Origin: Pseudeuparius sepicola
Lineage: Eukaryota > Arthropoda > Insecta > Coleoptera > Anthribidae
Direction: 5' to 3'
Assembly (NCBI GenBank): GCA_963920635.1
Contig: OY987308.1
Location: forward strand, 21,853,096-21,917,095
DNA length: 64,000 nucleotides
Shown here: piece by piece, positions 13,129 to 25,500 of the stretch
Numbering within the stretch: the stretch's first letter is position 1
How the letters are laid out: every line of letters starts with the position of its first letter
The notes under the pieces: generated by a model
The model's database searches: none
What the model was told of the DNA's origin: nothing
Seen by the model: the letters and a program-made list of their open reading frames with translations, nothing else
Made by a program: the position numbers and the translations under genes

Positions 13129-13833
13129 CTATAATAAAACTTTTAAAATTTGTTTGGCATTTTCCGTGGGATAAGCAGAGTAGTCACAATCAAAAACTGC
13201 ACTAAAACTATCTAAAAACTTCGGCAAAACGTCATCTATCGAAACAGTCCTGTTTACTTCTTTGGATAAACTGGTAACACCTTTGTCTTTAATCCCGCAA
13301 GGCACGATGTGATTAAACCAGTTCAAATCGTTGTCACAATTCAAAGCCAAACCATGCGTCGTAATAAACCTACTACCGTGTATTCCAATCGCGCAAACTT
13401 TATTGTTTCCTATCCATACTCCCGTATGTGGCGAAGTCTCGGCTTTTAAATCGTATCTCCCGCACGTATCGATAACGGTTTGTTCGATCCGAGACACGTA
13501 CCACCGCATCGAAGGATTGAAACGTTTCAAATTCAAAATCGGGTACACTACGAGTTGGCCCGGTCCGTGGAAAGTGATCAGCCCACCTCGGTTGGTGCGG
13601 AAAAATTCGGCGCCCTTATTCGTGAGCTCTCGTTCTTCTTCCGAGGTGTAGATCTTTCCCCTGATTCCAACTGTGTAGACGGGCGGGTGTTCGAGGCATA
13701 ACAAAGTGTCGTGAACTTCGTCTTCATCGGCCGCGTGGAGAGACGCTACGTATTTTTGGAGTTCGAGGCCCTTCGAGTAGCTTACTTTTCCTAGTTGCCA
13801 TATTTTGACTAGACGGCGAGTAGGCCCGAGCAT
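13129..13833 (-). CDS. LIPT2: Lipoyl(octanoyl) transferase LIPT2, mitochondrial, 234 aa
   Basis: Transfers the octanoyl group from mitochondrial acyl-carrier protein to the GCSH/E2 lipoyl domains, the first step of lipoate synthesis. A single exon encodes the full LipB fold: RGG at 82-84, the family signature HGPGQ at 89-93, the conserved Lys in NKVCAIGIHG (K145), the HGLALN motif at 160-165 and PCGI with the catalytic Cys at 179, followed by GVTSL. Length fits animal LIPT2 (about 230 aa). The basic N-terminus (LGPTRRLVKIWQL) is a weak mitochondrial presequence. The start is the first ATG in frame; a longer overlapping frame above it is in another phase. It converges with the micro-protein gene. 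Catalytic roles are from the LipB family, not tested here. Confidence 0.95.
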   Translation of the reverse strand: MLGPTRRLVKIWQLGKVSYSKGLELQKYVASLHAADEDEVHDTLLCLEHPPVYTVGIRGKIYTSEEERELTNKGAEFFRTNRGGLITFHGPGQLVVYPILNLKRFNPSMRWYVSRIEQTVIDTCGRYDLKAETSPHTGVWIGNNKVCAIGIHGSRFITTHGLALNCDNDLNWFNHIVPCGIKDKGVTSLSKEVNRTVSIDDVLPKFLDSFSAVFDCDYSAYPTENAKQILKVLL

Positions 13834-14610
13834 TTTTGAAGTAGATAAATAAAATGGGGCAATAGTTGTGTGTTATTACATAACCAGATAACCATAAACA
13901 TGGCAATTTAAAATAACACCACTCTGTAGTACAGGAAATAAATACAGTGTAAAATAAATAAGTTCACGTATAAAGCCAATTAGCAAAGAGGGAAATTAAT
14001 AGAATATTTTTGATCTTAAAATAGTTTCCTTTGTAGGTTATATTTATTTAGACCAAAAAACATGAAAAAGTTACTGCCAGAAACGAAATTTCCCTATACT
14101 ACCCTCGCCCCTCGATGAAAAAAAATCGCCCTAGATTTTCTGCGTTCTTCCAAATTTCCACACTTTTACCTTCTACTCTAGGCGAATTCTTTTTCCTGTG
14201 TGACTTTTTGTGCTGTGTAAAATTTCCTGCCTAAGCCTAAAGGAAAAAATATTTCGCTAGAGATGCACTAAAATCGCGGAAATTGTCATATTTCAATGCC
14301 TTTCTATGACAAGTTTTTTTAGCTCAGAGGTATAAGATTTTCTTGTGTAAACCAGACTTTTATCCGACCAAACATTGGGGTCAAGTAGGGAAATTTCGTA
14401 ATCTATTTTTGTGGTGGTAACGAACGCTAGGCCACCGTCCGGACGGACGGACGCCTAATGACTTCGGAGACTGTCCGACGGGTCTGTAGCAATTTTTGGG
14501 GAAATTTTGAATGTTTTATCATTTCAAAATTTAAATTATTATTGAAAACGTTTGCAGAGCGTAACCAAGGTATAAATAGTTAAATATCGAGTCTAATTAT
14601 GGTAATGGTT

Positions 14611-15773
14611 ATAGTACAAGAGCTGGCTGCATGATTTCAACTCTCATAAGCTTATAGAATAAGATGTGTAAAATGTAGAGAGTATTTTTCTTTACTTGAA
14701 GCGAGTACGTTGCCTCAATTTATATAGGCCCGATCATTGTTATTTAAAGAAGTTGCGGTCAATTTTTAGGCAAATCTACTCTCATATGATTATATAACAA
14801 AATAGGAAAGAAGGCCCATGGAGCAACAATAAAAAAGGGTCCCTTGGTCCTTTAGAAATCCGATAGGCGTATTTTTGGGGCCTCGAAAATCCTCCGCTGT
14901 TAAATACGGCGCGAAAGACGGGGGCAAGTCTGGACCTCGGGGGACGCGAGTTGTGTGCGAAGTCCCGCTATACAGCCAGTGCCCTATGCCGCTTGATGCA
15001 CAGGAAAAATAATTTTTTCAAACGCGTTTTTCGAGAGATCTGACGGTATGGTGAGATGGCCGGAGAACGGGTCAACATCTTTAAAGAAACTTTCAGGTAA
15101 ATTATTTCTTGTTTTCGAGTTATTAAGGATTTTTGACCAAAAAAAAAGACCAACGCAGGTGGGACGCATATTTTCTACGAGATTGGCCAGCATTTCCCGT
15201 CACCTAAAAAGTCCGTAAACTGGTGGAAGAAATTGCCCTTTTTCGCCGAGTTACAGCTCAGTTATTAAAGCTTCCCTCAAGTCTTCAGGTGCAGATGTAT
15301 CCGATGCCCCCGAAAAATTAAAAAAATGAGAAAAAACACGCGATTTATAAGAGCGGTTCCTCAGGATTTCCCGTCAATTTCGCTAATTCTACAGCCATCC
15401 CGTTTCTCGAAACTTGGAAATCGGGAGTCGGGAAATTTGGTTAAATATCGGATTTTCCAGGTTTCTTTTAGTACTGGAGGAAAGTATAAGACCCAATTAA
15501 GAAATTTACCATTGTCTTTGATTTTTAGAACGGAACTTTTCGAATTTGTCAAAAGACTTTTGCGAAAAAGTAGTACATATGTTCGTGGGACGGGTTGTAC
15601 CTATTAAAAAAATAAAAATTACCCACAACTTCTTTAAATAACAATGATCGGGCCCATATTGTCTCAAGTAACCTACTCGCTTCAAGTAAAGAAATATACT
15701 CTCTACATTTTACATAACGTCTTATTATATAAGCTTATGAGAGTTGAAATCGTGCGGCCGGCTCATGGACTAT
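14611..15773. mobile_element. Inverted-repeat (foldback-type) element, about 1.16 kb
   Basis: Arms of about 160 bp at 14611-14770 and 15614-15773 are inverted copies: left arm GATTTCAACTCTCATAAGCT and TATTTAAAGAAGTTG recur as complements in the right arm. The 0.84-kb centre has no transposase. Arms are diverged by a few percent plus small indels. I cannot fix the exact ends or the duplication, so the superfamily is open. Confidence 0.7.
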
Positions 15774-15966
15774 TATGAAATAATCAACCAAAGTTAGTGA
15801 ACACTATCATTTTAAACATCAGATAACAAATAATATAGACATCATAATACAAATAATTTTTTTCAAATGTTGTCCACATTATTTTGTACCTAGGCATATT
15901 CTTTCAATGTTTATCGGTTCTATGTTTTGTCATGACCACAATAAAGACATCTATTATAACATTAAT

Positions 15967-15972
15967 TTTATT
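15967..15972 (-). terminator. Possible Vps13 polyadenylation signal
   Basis: AATAAA on the minus strand about 345 nt beyond the Vps13 stop codon. No nearer canonical signal was found; transcript ends are not shown by sequence alone. Confidence 0.3.
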
Positions 15973-16315
15973 TCGAGCCCCAAAATGTTTTGAAATAACA
16001 CAACGTAAAAATTGCAACATAAATTTTATGTTTTCAATGAAAAAACAAAGCCGACGGTGTGCACGATTAAAGCATATAAGTAGATTATAAATATAAAAAT
16101 ATAATGGGTTTTATACATATATAAACAACCTGTGCCATATAACTTGATAAAAATATAGAAAACGGAATCAAGATCAACTATATAAACAGCTTGTACTCTT
16201 ATTAGGATTCGACACGCGCATATTCACCGTGACTAGTTGAATATTAAGTATACAAAGTACTAATCACGCTTTATACAATAAATAGAAAAATCTCTCGTCG
16301 GAAGATTTAAAAGAA

Positions 16316-16510
16316 CTAAGCACTTCTAAGCGATTCTATTTTAACGCACAATTCCTCTTTCGTTTTCGCGTCGGGCACCAATATTAGTTTGCTGTTATCG
16401 TTGGAGCCGAAAAATTTCTTTTTCTTCGCCTCCGAGGTGGGTATGCAAACTCCCTTGTCCACCACCTTGGCCGGGTGGGGGAGTTCCTTCCACGTGTACG
16501 ACCACTCGAT
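16316..16510 (-). CDS. Vps13: Vps13 exon 21: C-terminal exon
   Basis: 195 nt including TAG at 16316-16318. It starts [17 protein letters not shown], in phase with exon 20 (GGWQ), and ends VKIESLRSA. The first residues continue the Trp-Gln-x-Glu/Asp-Trp strand of the PH-like domain and the rest are its terminal helix. The acceptor is aattttag. Confidence 0.93.
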   Translation of the reverse strand: MEWSYTWKELPHPAKVVDKGVCIPTSEAKKKKFFGSNDNSKLILVPDAKTKEELCVKIESLRSA

Positions 16511-19500
16511 CTAAAATTGGGCGACTTATTTTTCGAAAAAGCCAAACTCGAAAGCGCGCGGGTTAATCAAGACACAAAGCATTGCCGTTGCTATCCCATT
16601 TTCGTGTCGATTTTCTTCAGACAAGAACGTCAGGTGTACGGAATTTTTTCTAGCTTCGCTTGAGATGAACAACTGTTACTTAAGGGTGTTAATCATTGGT
16701 ATTTACCTCAAACTGATGGGATAGAAAGGAATGTGGAATCTACTTGCTCACAAAAACGGCATCAAATTTATCATTATTATAACCTATAGTGTGAGCCTCA
16801 AATACCAAATGCCAGTAAGTTGGATAGCGCGATTACAATAATTTTGAAATTTATTTGACGATCGCAATTGCGAATTTATCACCTAGATACCCATAAGCCC
16901 ATTGTCGAAAGTAAATACTAGTGATGGGAAAAACACGGGTCTTTATTTTTTGAGGGAAAAAAACCCGCTTTTTCCCGGGTTTCCTGGTAGGCTTTTTATG
17001 TATACATACATACATACAATACTTGTTAAAAGATTATTATTTTTATACTAAATAACCCTACATTTAGAATTTATTATTTTGAAATATTTATTGTTTTTTG
17101 GGTTTTTCAAGGGTTTTTTTCCCTTGTAAAAACCTGCTTTGGGATTTTATTGGGAATTTATGAATTTTATAAATAGGAAAATAGGCACCTATTTGTTTTG
17201 TATGTGTCCTCAATTTGTCCACATTGGGAAAATATTGTGTACTGCAATATTTACATTCCGCTACTTTTTTATTTTTAAGTTATTTATTATCATGACTCTT
17301 TGTTTTTACTTTTTATTATTCTAAACTGTGTCCATTCTTCGGAACAATGTCTTGGCATCTTTTTAATATTTTATTTAGTATAACTTTGGTAATGCAACTG
17401 AGAAATAATTTGTAGAAAGTGTAAATGTTTTCTACGAACTGAAACCTAAAACTGACTCTTAACTTATAATTTACATTTGCAATTCGCTCTATACTATTAT
17501 GTTATGTATGCACTGTTAAAATTCATGTCATGCCATGTGTCAAATCTGTTAAAAGTAAAAAAATAATATATTAAAAAAAATCCATGTGAATTAACGAAAA
17601 AACCCAACCCGGTTTAAACCCTCATTTTCGAGAAAACCCTCAGGGAAAAAACCCTCAAAAAACCCAAAGGAATTAATGAAAAAGGAAAAAATCCAACCCG
17701 GTTTAAACCCTACTTTGGGAAAAAACCCTCTAAGGGAATAAACCCTCAGCACATCTCTTGTAAGTACCCAAAATCTTGGAAGTCTGAAGAAAATACCTTA
17801 AAATATTTAAGTTATCTTCATTACCAACATGTATGAAACAACTTCAAGCAGGGACTCTTTAAAATAAGGGGACCCAGCATGTCACAGTCTATCACATAGG
17901 AAAAGTGAAGCCTTGAGGGGAAGTTTGTTTTCTGTCGACTCCAAGGGGGCTGGTACAAGGTTATGTTATATGTCAGTGTCCAACTGCCATCAGGTTTTAT
18001 GTGACATGCCAGTGCCATAGATTCTAAAGGAGGCAAAATATTTCCCATCATAATTCACAATTTTTAACTTTTCTAACTTCCAGATACTCAGATGTGTCAA
18101 TTAAAGGTAATGCGGCCGCCTGTAGTAGTCCCAATAATTGCAACCAGATTTTTCCTGTATCACCTTTAGTAATCCTACAATTCCCATTACGTGGGCATTA
18201 CGTATAAGTAGGTAGTTCAAAACAAAAATCGTATTTCGAAAATTTTAAAAGCTTCAGTCAGGTCTTTTTTTAAAGGATTTTTATCTACGACTACAAGTTT
18301 ATTTTAAGTTTGTGAGGTACCTTGGGAGAGAAATAAAATTACAAAAATTTTATAATGAACACCGAGAAAAACAACCATCATTGGAACTACTAGACCTAAT
18401 CTTATTAGTCCATTCTGAAATCTATGAAAGTTCTTTGGGTAGATACATACAAAGGGAAGAAAGTTCAAGTATTCATATTACAAATGGATTGAGGAACCTG
18501 GTAACAAGGTGCAATAGCGACAAATTCTTAAATAAGCAAAATCGGCACTATACTGACTTACCATACTTATTACGTAAATTCGTGGAAATAATTGTTGGAA
18601 ATCAATTTAAACTATAAAATAAATTTCTTTCATTTGACAGTTGCCACATTCTGCACTTGTAGACACAACATTGTCAAGTCTAATTTTTGGAAATCATGGA
18701 AACCATTATTAATTTTTACTAACAATCAAAGTACCCGTTATATGCATAGATTCTCCAATAAAACGGCATACTTGGCATCACTGATACCATTAGAATGAGG
18801 AAAGAATAGGCCTCACTTTGGAAAGTATAATGCTGGGTCCCCATACTTTAAAGAGTCCCTGACTTCAAGGCACCTAACTTATAACTTATCGTTAAGAAAA
18901 AAAAACGCTCAAACACCGCACACTACCGGCAAGAAAGCGACACAACCTCCCATCGACGCGCTCACCTGCCAACCGCCGAAGATGTCGTTATGGACGACGT
19001 AGGCGAGCCGCCTGTCCGTCAACACCACCATCTCCTTCTTCTGCACGACGACGTAATGGTAGACGTACACGTCGGTCGTCGCGTACCTGCCCTTCGACAG
19101 TTCCGACAGCAGCTTGTGGCCCTCGGCCTCGTGCCTGCTGTACGGGCGGACGAGCCCGTCCGACTGCAGGAAGCGCGGCGCCCTCAGCCGCGGCGTGTCC
19201 TCGCTCACCTCCGTCGCCCTGCGAACGACGGACGGGATTAGACGCGTCCGGTTCCACCCCGCATGCCCTTGGCATATTCCTGTCGGACGTAGCCTATTGC
19301 GTGCCGAAGATTTGCCGAGTAGAGCTTCGTATCGGACGTGAGTGATCGCACAGTTTGTGCAATCAGGCGCGTCCGATAATGTGTTCCCAGTAGCTACTCT
19401 CCGAGTATCTGGTACTTTAATCGTCGCAGTTGTGTATAAAACAATGGCATATCCACAAAACTATGATTGTTATCATATCAGCGATAGTTTTGACAGGACA

Positions 19501-22500
19501 ATAAAAACAAGATTTAAATCCGAATAGAAAATTGAAGTAAATGTGGGTCTTATTTACCTAGTACCTACCTCTAAGCCCTGTTTAGAGTGCAATTTTTATT
19601 GCCGGCAATAAAATTGGCGATATTTTTGTTGTGCGCATGCGCATTAACTCAGTTTTGAGTCATCTGTGGCATGTTTTATTGCATTGCAAAAAGTAGCTTC
19701 AGACCTATTTTTATTGCAATTGCAATGGCAATTCTAGTATTTTTTTAGAGATTTTTGTGCTAACAACCTTAGTAATAAAAAACACTACATAAAACTTCAT
19801 TTTCTATGTTACTATTAGGATTTTTCTATGTTATTATTAGAATCTTTGGTAAAATTAATATAACCGAAACACTATGTATACATCTACACACCGCAAAAAC
19901 TTCAAATATTTTATTTACTAAATATTTGGTTGGCTGTATTCACCAAAAAATAGAATTGCATTAGATAAATTGCCAACTGTAAACAGATACCACCTTTGAA
20001 ACAAACATTGCGTGCAACAAAAATGTCAGTAATTTTTATTGCCGGCAATAAAAATTGCCGACTCTAAGGGCCACTTTACAGCTTATTGCACGCATGCGCA
20101 CAATGTCATTCTTGATCGGCTGTTTGCAATTTTTCTTGCGGCAACAAAAATGCCGCATGCACCACTTTTATTGCAATTGCAATGCAATTCTAGGGATTTT
20201 TTGGGGTATAAATCAATTACCAATGATTTCATAAAATCCCTAGGAGCGTGGAATTGGCAAATGGTGGTAAACTTTATATGAACCTGTGTGCCAGCGTGTG
20301 TTTTGATTTGATTAATAAACTTTTTTCTTTATTGTTCTTTATTCATTGTTTTAAATGCACAGATCTTCTGCTCTGCTGTCAGAATAAATTTGTCTCCTAA
20401 AATTAGATATGTTGGCAACACTTCCTTGCAAGACAAGTTGCACTCATAAATTGCTGGCTGTAAAAACAGTTTCGTCTTAGCAATAAAAATTGCATGCAAC
20501 AAATATTGCGGCAATTTTTATTGCCGGCAACAAAAATTGCCAGCTGTAAAGCGGCCTTTAACAGGACTTTAGTAGTAATTTTTTTAAACCAAATCCGGCC
20601 TCCTGTCAATATTTTTAGGTTAGGGTGAGAGTAAGATAAAATGACGTTTGGGTCTAGAGGGTGTCCCACTCCAAAGTGTACACGCCAATAAAATTAAAAT
20701 CTGTCACCCGATTTTGATTGGGTTTTCTTTAATAACGGACGTTTGCATCTACAGGGTGTCTCACTCAAAAGTGGTACACCCCCATAAAATTTGTAGTTGT
20801 CATCCTATTTTAATTGGTCTTTCTTTAAACGATATAGAATCGAAAACTGTACTTTCTAACAAAACGTCAAATTTTACTTAAAATACAAAGACCTACTAAA
20901 TACTTACTACCTACCCCTTACAAAATCAGTGTGTAAAATTAAATGTTAGCTCAGGTTATAACAAATTCTCCAAATCGTTTAAAAAAGGGCAGTTTTGAAA
21001 TTATAATTCGCCTTGTTTCTCCACGTCAGTTTATTTCCTTAAATTGTCACGAATCGGACGCTCGTGATTACGCGCTCCCGTCCGATTGCGTGCGTCCGAT
21101 ACGAGGCCCAGTTCGGCAATGTTCGACGTGCAACAAGCTACGGTACGGACGTGCGCCCGCTCACCGTTTGACGACGTCCAGCGAGCCGCTCGCAAAGTCG
21201 ACGACGCCGGCGGCCGGCCGCGTCACCAGGCCGACGGCCCCCTTGCCGAGCCCCTTGAAGAAGCCCTCGACGCCCTGCTCCCTGGCCCCGCTGATCGGCT
21301 TCGTGAAGACGCCGGTGAAGCCGTCGACGACGCCCTGTCGGAGGTTTCCGTGTACGACAGTTTGGCTAACACTCGTTTTATTTAAATGAAGCCGGTACTA
21401 CACTTGGAGGTTTAACATCACGGAAAAAAAACAGGAAAAATTGGAAAAAGACGAGCCCAAAAATTGGAAAATTTCAGACAAAATTCCAATGAACAAATAA
21501 AGTTGAAGAAACACTCAAATTATATATATTTTTAAATAAACAAAACACTTATTGATCAACAATAAAAAACTAAAAACAATTCTGTTTAACTTTTTACTTT
21601 TTATTATACAGTGTGGATAGAAATTGTGGAATATTGCTCATATTTCTTAAAATATTCCTCATATAAAAAACATGTTTTAATAAAAGTGTTAGGGGAAATT
21701 ATTTCCCGTTTAGTGATGTCAAGCAATCTTTCGTAGCACAAAAAATGTGGTTGCCATGGCAACCGATTTAATTTTTTAAAATGGCACCATATACTTTTTT
21801 GGTGAGAATTGATACATTGGAACTTTCTGAATACGATACAATACAATTTTAATGGGGTCGCATAAGAAAAAAATATAAAAAAATTAAGTTTTCTATTATG
21901 CTATTGACAATGTTTATCAAAATAATTATTAACATTAAGTTAACCATGCCAAAATCAGAACAATGCGAAACTGTCACTAGCTGTGTAACTGTGTACATTG
22001 TTACCCTAAACGTAGTTTTTTACTCAATTTTCTGTGTACTTAGGTACTTAGTATGTTAACCTGTATTCTTTCCGTTTCACTTAATTCAAGCGCCATTATA
22101 ACTTACTAAGTAGTTAAGTACACATATAATTGAATAAAAAAGTAGGTTTACTGTAACAGTGCACACAATTACAAGCAACTGACAGCTAGTGACAAGTTTC
22201 CCATTGTTCTGATTTTGGCATGGCTAGCTTAATCATTGGCAATACCATAATTGAAAACTAATTTTTTTTCTTATGCGACCCCATTAAAAATGTATTGTAT
22301 CATATTCAGAAAGTTCCAATGTATCAATTTTCACCAAAAAACGTATATGGTGCCATTTAAAAAATCAAGTCAGTTACCATGGCAACCACATTTTTTGTGC
22401 TACGAAAGATTGCTTGATATCACTAAACGGGAAATAATTTCCCCTAACACTTTTATTAAAACAAGTTTTCATATGAGCACAGAATAAATAGCTATTTATT

Positions 22501-25500
22501 CTGTGATATGAGGAATATTTTAAGAAATATAAGCAATATTCCACAATTTCTATCCACACTGTATATTATATAAATTATTTTATTTAAAAATATTTATTTT
22601 GTTTCTTTTTTATTTTGTATCGTTAAAAAAATGTTTTTTCAGTTTTTTTCCAAATTTTCCAGGAAAAAAACCGTTTTTTTTTTCCGACGATCAATTTTTT
22701 CGGAAATTTTAAACCTCTAAACACTTGTCAATTTCTTCGTCAATAAATTGTGCAAGTTAAATGGTAGGTGTGAAACAGAAATTGTCGTCAATTTACCTTC
22801 AATTTCTTTGTCAATTTCTTGGCCAAGAAATTGACGCAAGCTCGAAAATATTCCAGCAAGTTTGGTTATTTCTAAATTTTAAATTTTTTTATGGGAAATG
22901 ATATTATGCTCCAGTTCACTCACTATTCACATTCACATTAATTTATAACTAATGTTCATTAGATTTTTGCGTGTGATTTGAACAATTCACGGATTTATTT
23001 ACTTATTAATATTTGCATATTTGTGCTTTCAAACAGTATTGAAACTGCACAATAAATTGACCGATTTATTGATGGTGTAAAACGTACCACGGTATCTACA
23101 ATTTCTTGGCCAATTTATTGTTCAATTTATTGGCCAAGAAACTGACAAGTGTTTAGTGTGTGTGTAATTAGTTTTGATAATTTTGGGGTAGATTATTGTT
23201 TTGTTTATTACATTATCTGCAAAATGGGCAGAAAATATGTTAATTGTTTATTTTGTGAGTGTTGTCTATTCATCGGAGAAATAACCAAGGATAGATTGTG
23301 CGGTATAGGTTGCTATACGAGCCCTGTCTCAGAAATTTATCGTGTTAACAGAAGATTTATTAAAATCAACACACTTTTGGTATATAATTACACTATATTT
23401 TTTTAAAGAAATTCCTAATATTGTCAATAAACAGAAAATTGACAAAAATTAAACAGAAAATTACCACTGCGTACATCGCTTTTTCGACTTATTACTGCCT
23501 CGATGCATCTCAACATCGTGTTAACTAATGCTTGGCAATCATCTGGAGTGAAACTATTCCAAATTTCTTGGAGACGAGCACAAAACTCTGGAACAGTTCT
23601 TGTGGGCTGTGATCGCAACCTCCTCTTCATTATATGCCATAATGTTTCAATCGGAGAAAGATCTGGACTGCTAGCCGTCCGTTTTAAAAGCAAAATATTG
23701 TTTTCTAAAATCCAATCTTTCACTTTTTTAGCCATATGACAAGAGGCGTCATCTTGTTGGAAGATACATTCAATATTTTGCAAACGCAGTTCTTCAATTT
23801 TTAGTTTAAAATTATTTTGAAGGATGTTAATGTTCTTCTCAGCATTCATGATGCCAGGGACTCTTTAAAATAAGGGGACCAGCATTATACTTTCCAACTT
23901 TCCAAAGTGAGGCCTATTCTTTCATCATTCTAATGGTATCAGTGATGCCAAGTATGCCAGTTTATTGGAGAATCCATGAATATAACAGGTACCTTGATTG
24001 TTAGTAAAAATTAATAATGGTTTCCATTATTTCTAAAAATTAGACTTGACAATGTTGTGTCTACAATTACAGAATATGGCAACTGCCAAATGAAACAAAT
24101 TTATTGTATAGTTGAAATTCTTTAATTTTCACATCTGAGTATTAGAAAGTTATAAAACTTAAAAATTGTGAATTATGATGGGAAATTTTTTGCCTCCTTT
24201 AGAATCTATGGCACTATCTATCACATAAAACCTGATGGCAGTTGGACATTGACATATAACATAACCTTGTACCAGCCCACTTATGTGGTCTCCTTGGAGT
24301 ATACAGAAGACAAACTTCCCCTCCAGGCTTCACTTTTCCTATGCGATAGACTGTGAAATGCTGGGTCCCCTTATTTTAAAGAGTCCCTGCATGATGCCAT
24401 CTACAAAGTGTAATTTTAGGACCCCTCTAGCTGACATGGATCCCCAAATCATCACGGAGGACGGAAACTTAACTTTCTTCTTAAGGCAGTCCGTATGATA
24501 CACTTCTTCTTTAGTTCTAATGACTCAGTTTCGACTATCAATAACACAAACTTCAAATCTAGCCTCATCACTCTATATAATTGAGTTCCATTGATGCTGA
24601 GACCAAGCTCTGTGCTCTTTTGCCCACAAAAGTCTATTTTTCTTCTGAGTTTTCGGGCAGCCCTGTGACAAGTTGCCCTTGAAAAACATTTATCTTTGCT
24701 TGATTCCATAAAACTCTCAATTATCCTTAATTAGCCCGGCGATTTTGCATGATAATCCTTCTCAGAGCCCTTAAATTTGTATCAGAATAATGTGGCCGAC
24801 TTCCATTTCTCTGCTTTTGAGCAACGGCTCCAGTAGTTTTGTGAAGCTTAAGGCGCTACGATACCCCCCATTTTCAAGGGTTTCGTAGTTTACATCTCCT
24901 ACTTGCATTTCTTAATATTTTCACTTGATTTTTTTTTGTGGCTTAGATAAAACTACCAAGAATCGTCGTTGTGTATCACGAACTGTGCAGGACTAATGCG
25001 ACACTGTGAAAAAAAATGCCAAACATACCCGAAATTCGACTATATTCGGTTAAGAATTTCGAGTATTTCCACCGCTCAAAAATAATTCGAAGGACACAAC
25101 GACGATTGAGGCATTCGATAACATTATTTTAAGACTACTTTCAAGTCGATACGTTTGTTCGTTTGGCTATGATTTGAAAACTACGAACCCATTGCCCGGC
25201 AATAAAATGATCCGTGAATTGGCCATTCGAGCAGGAATTAGACGTACGGAGATAGGCGGGCGGGCGGGCGTTCGCTGGAACTCGTGGTTCCCCTACTTCC
25301 CCCTACTTCGGCGTACCTCACCGGGCTCGGAAACCACGTCAGGAGAACTTTCAATCGATATCAGATGGTTCATTTTTCATTTTATTAGTCTCAGTCTCCC
25401 TTATTTGTGTTTCGCTTGTTTTGAATGTTAGTATGTTAGCAAATATTTATATTTCCGAGTACCCGAAGAAAATATTTTCTACCGCGACATTATGTATGTC

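Larger units (their letters stand above)
13834..16315. other. Intergenic, transposon-rich
   Basis: Between the LIPT2 start and the Vps13 stop. It contains a probable small inverted-repeat element (14082-14399, ends sharing ACGAAATTTCCCTA), a GC-rich patch CCGTCCGGACGG near 14435, and the larger inverted-repeat element at 14611-15773. Short frames at 14968-15607 lie inside that element and have no recognised domain. No gene seen. Confidence 0.6.
16511..18965 (-). other. Vps13 intron 20
   Basis: 2,455 bp holding two transposons (16919-17759 and 17849-18861) that together take up most of it. Nothing coding for Vps13 is seen. Confidence 0.85.

Noticed and set aside
18312..18617. Independent host gene (101-codon frame)
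   Set aside because: It lies wholly inside the P-like element bounded by target duplications.
25174..25431. Host gene, 85-codon frame
   Set aside because: Inside the TTAA-flanked insertion, over a GGGC microsatellite-like run, no recognised domain.
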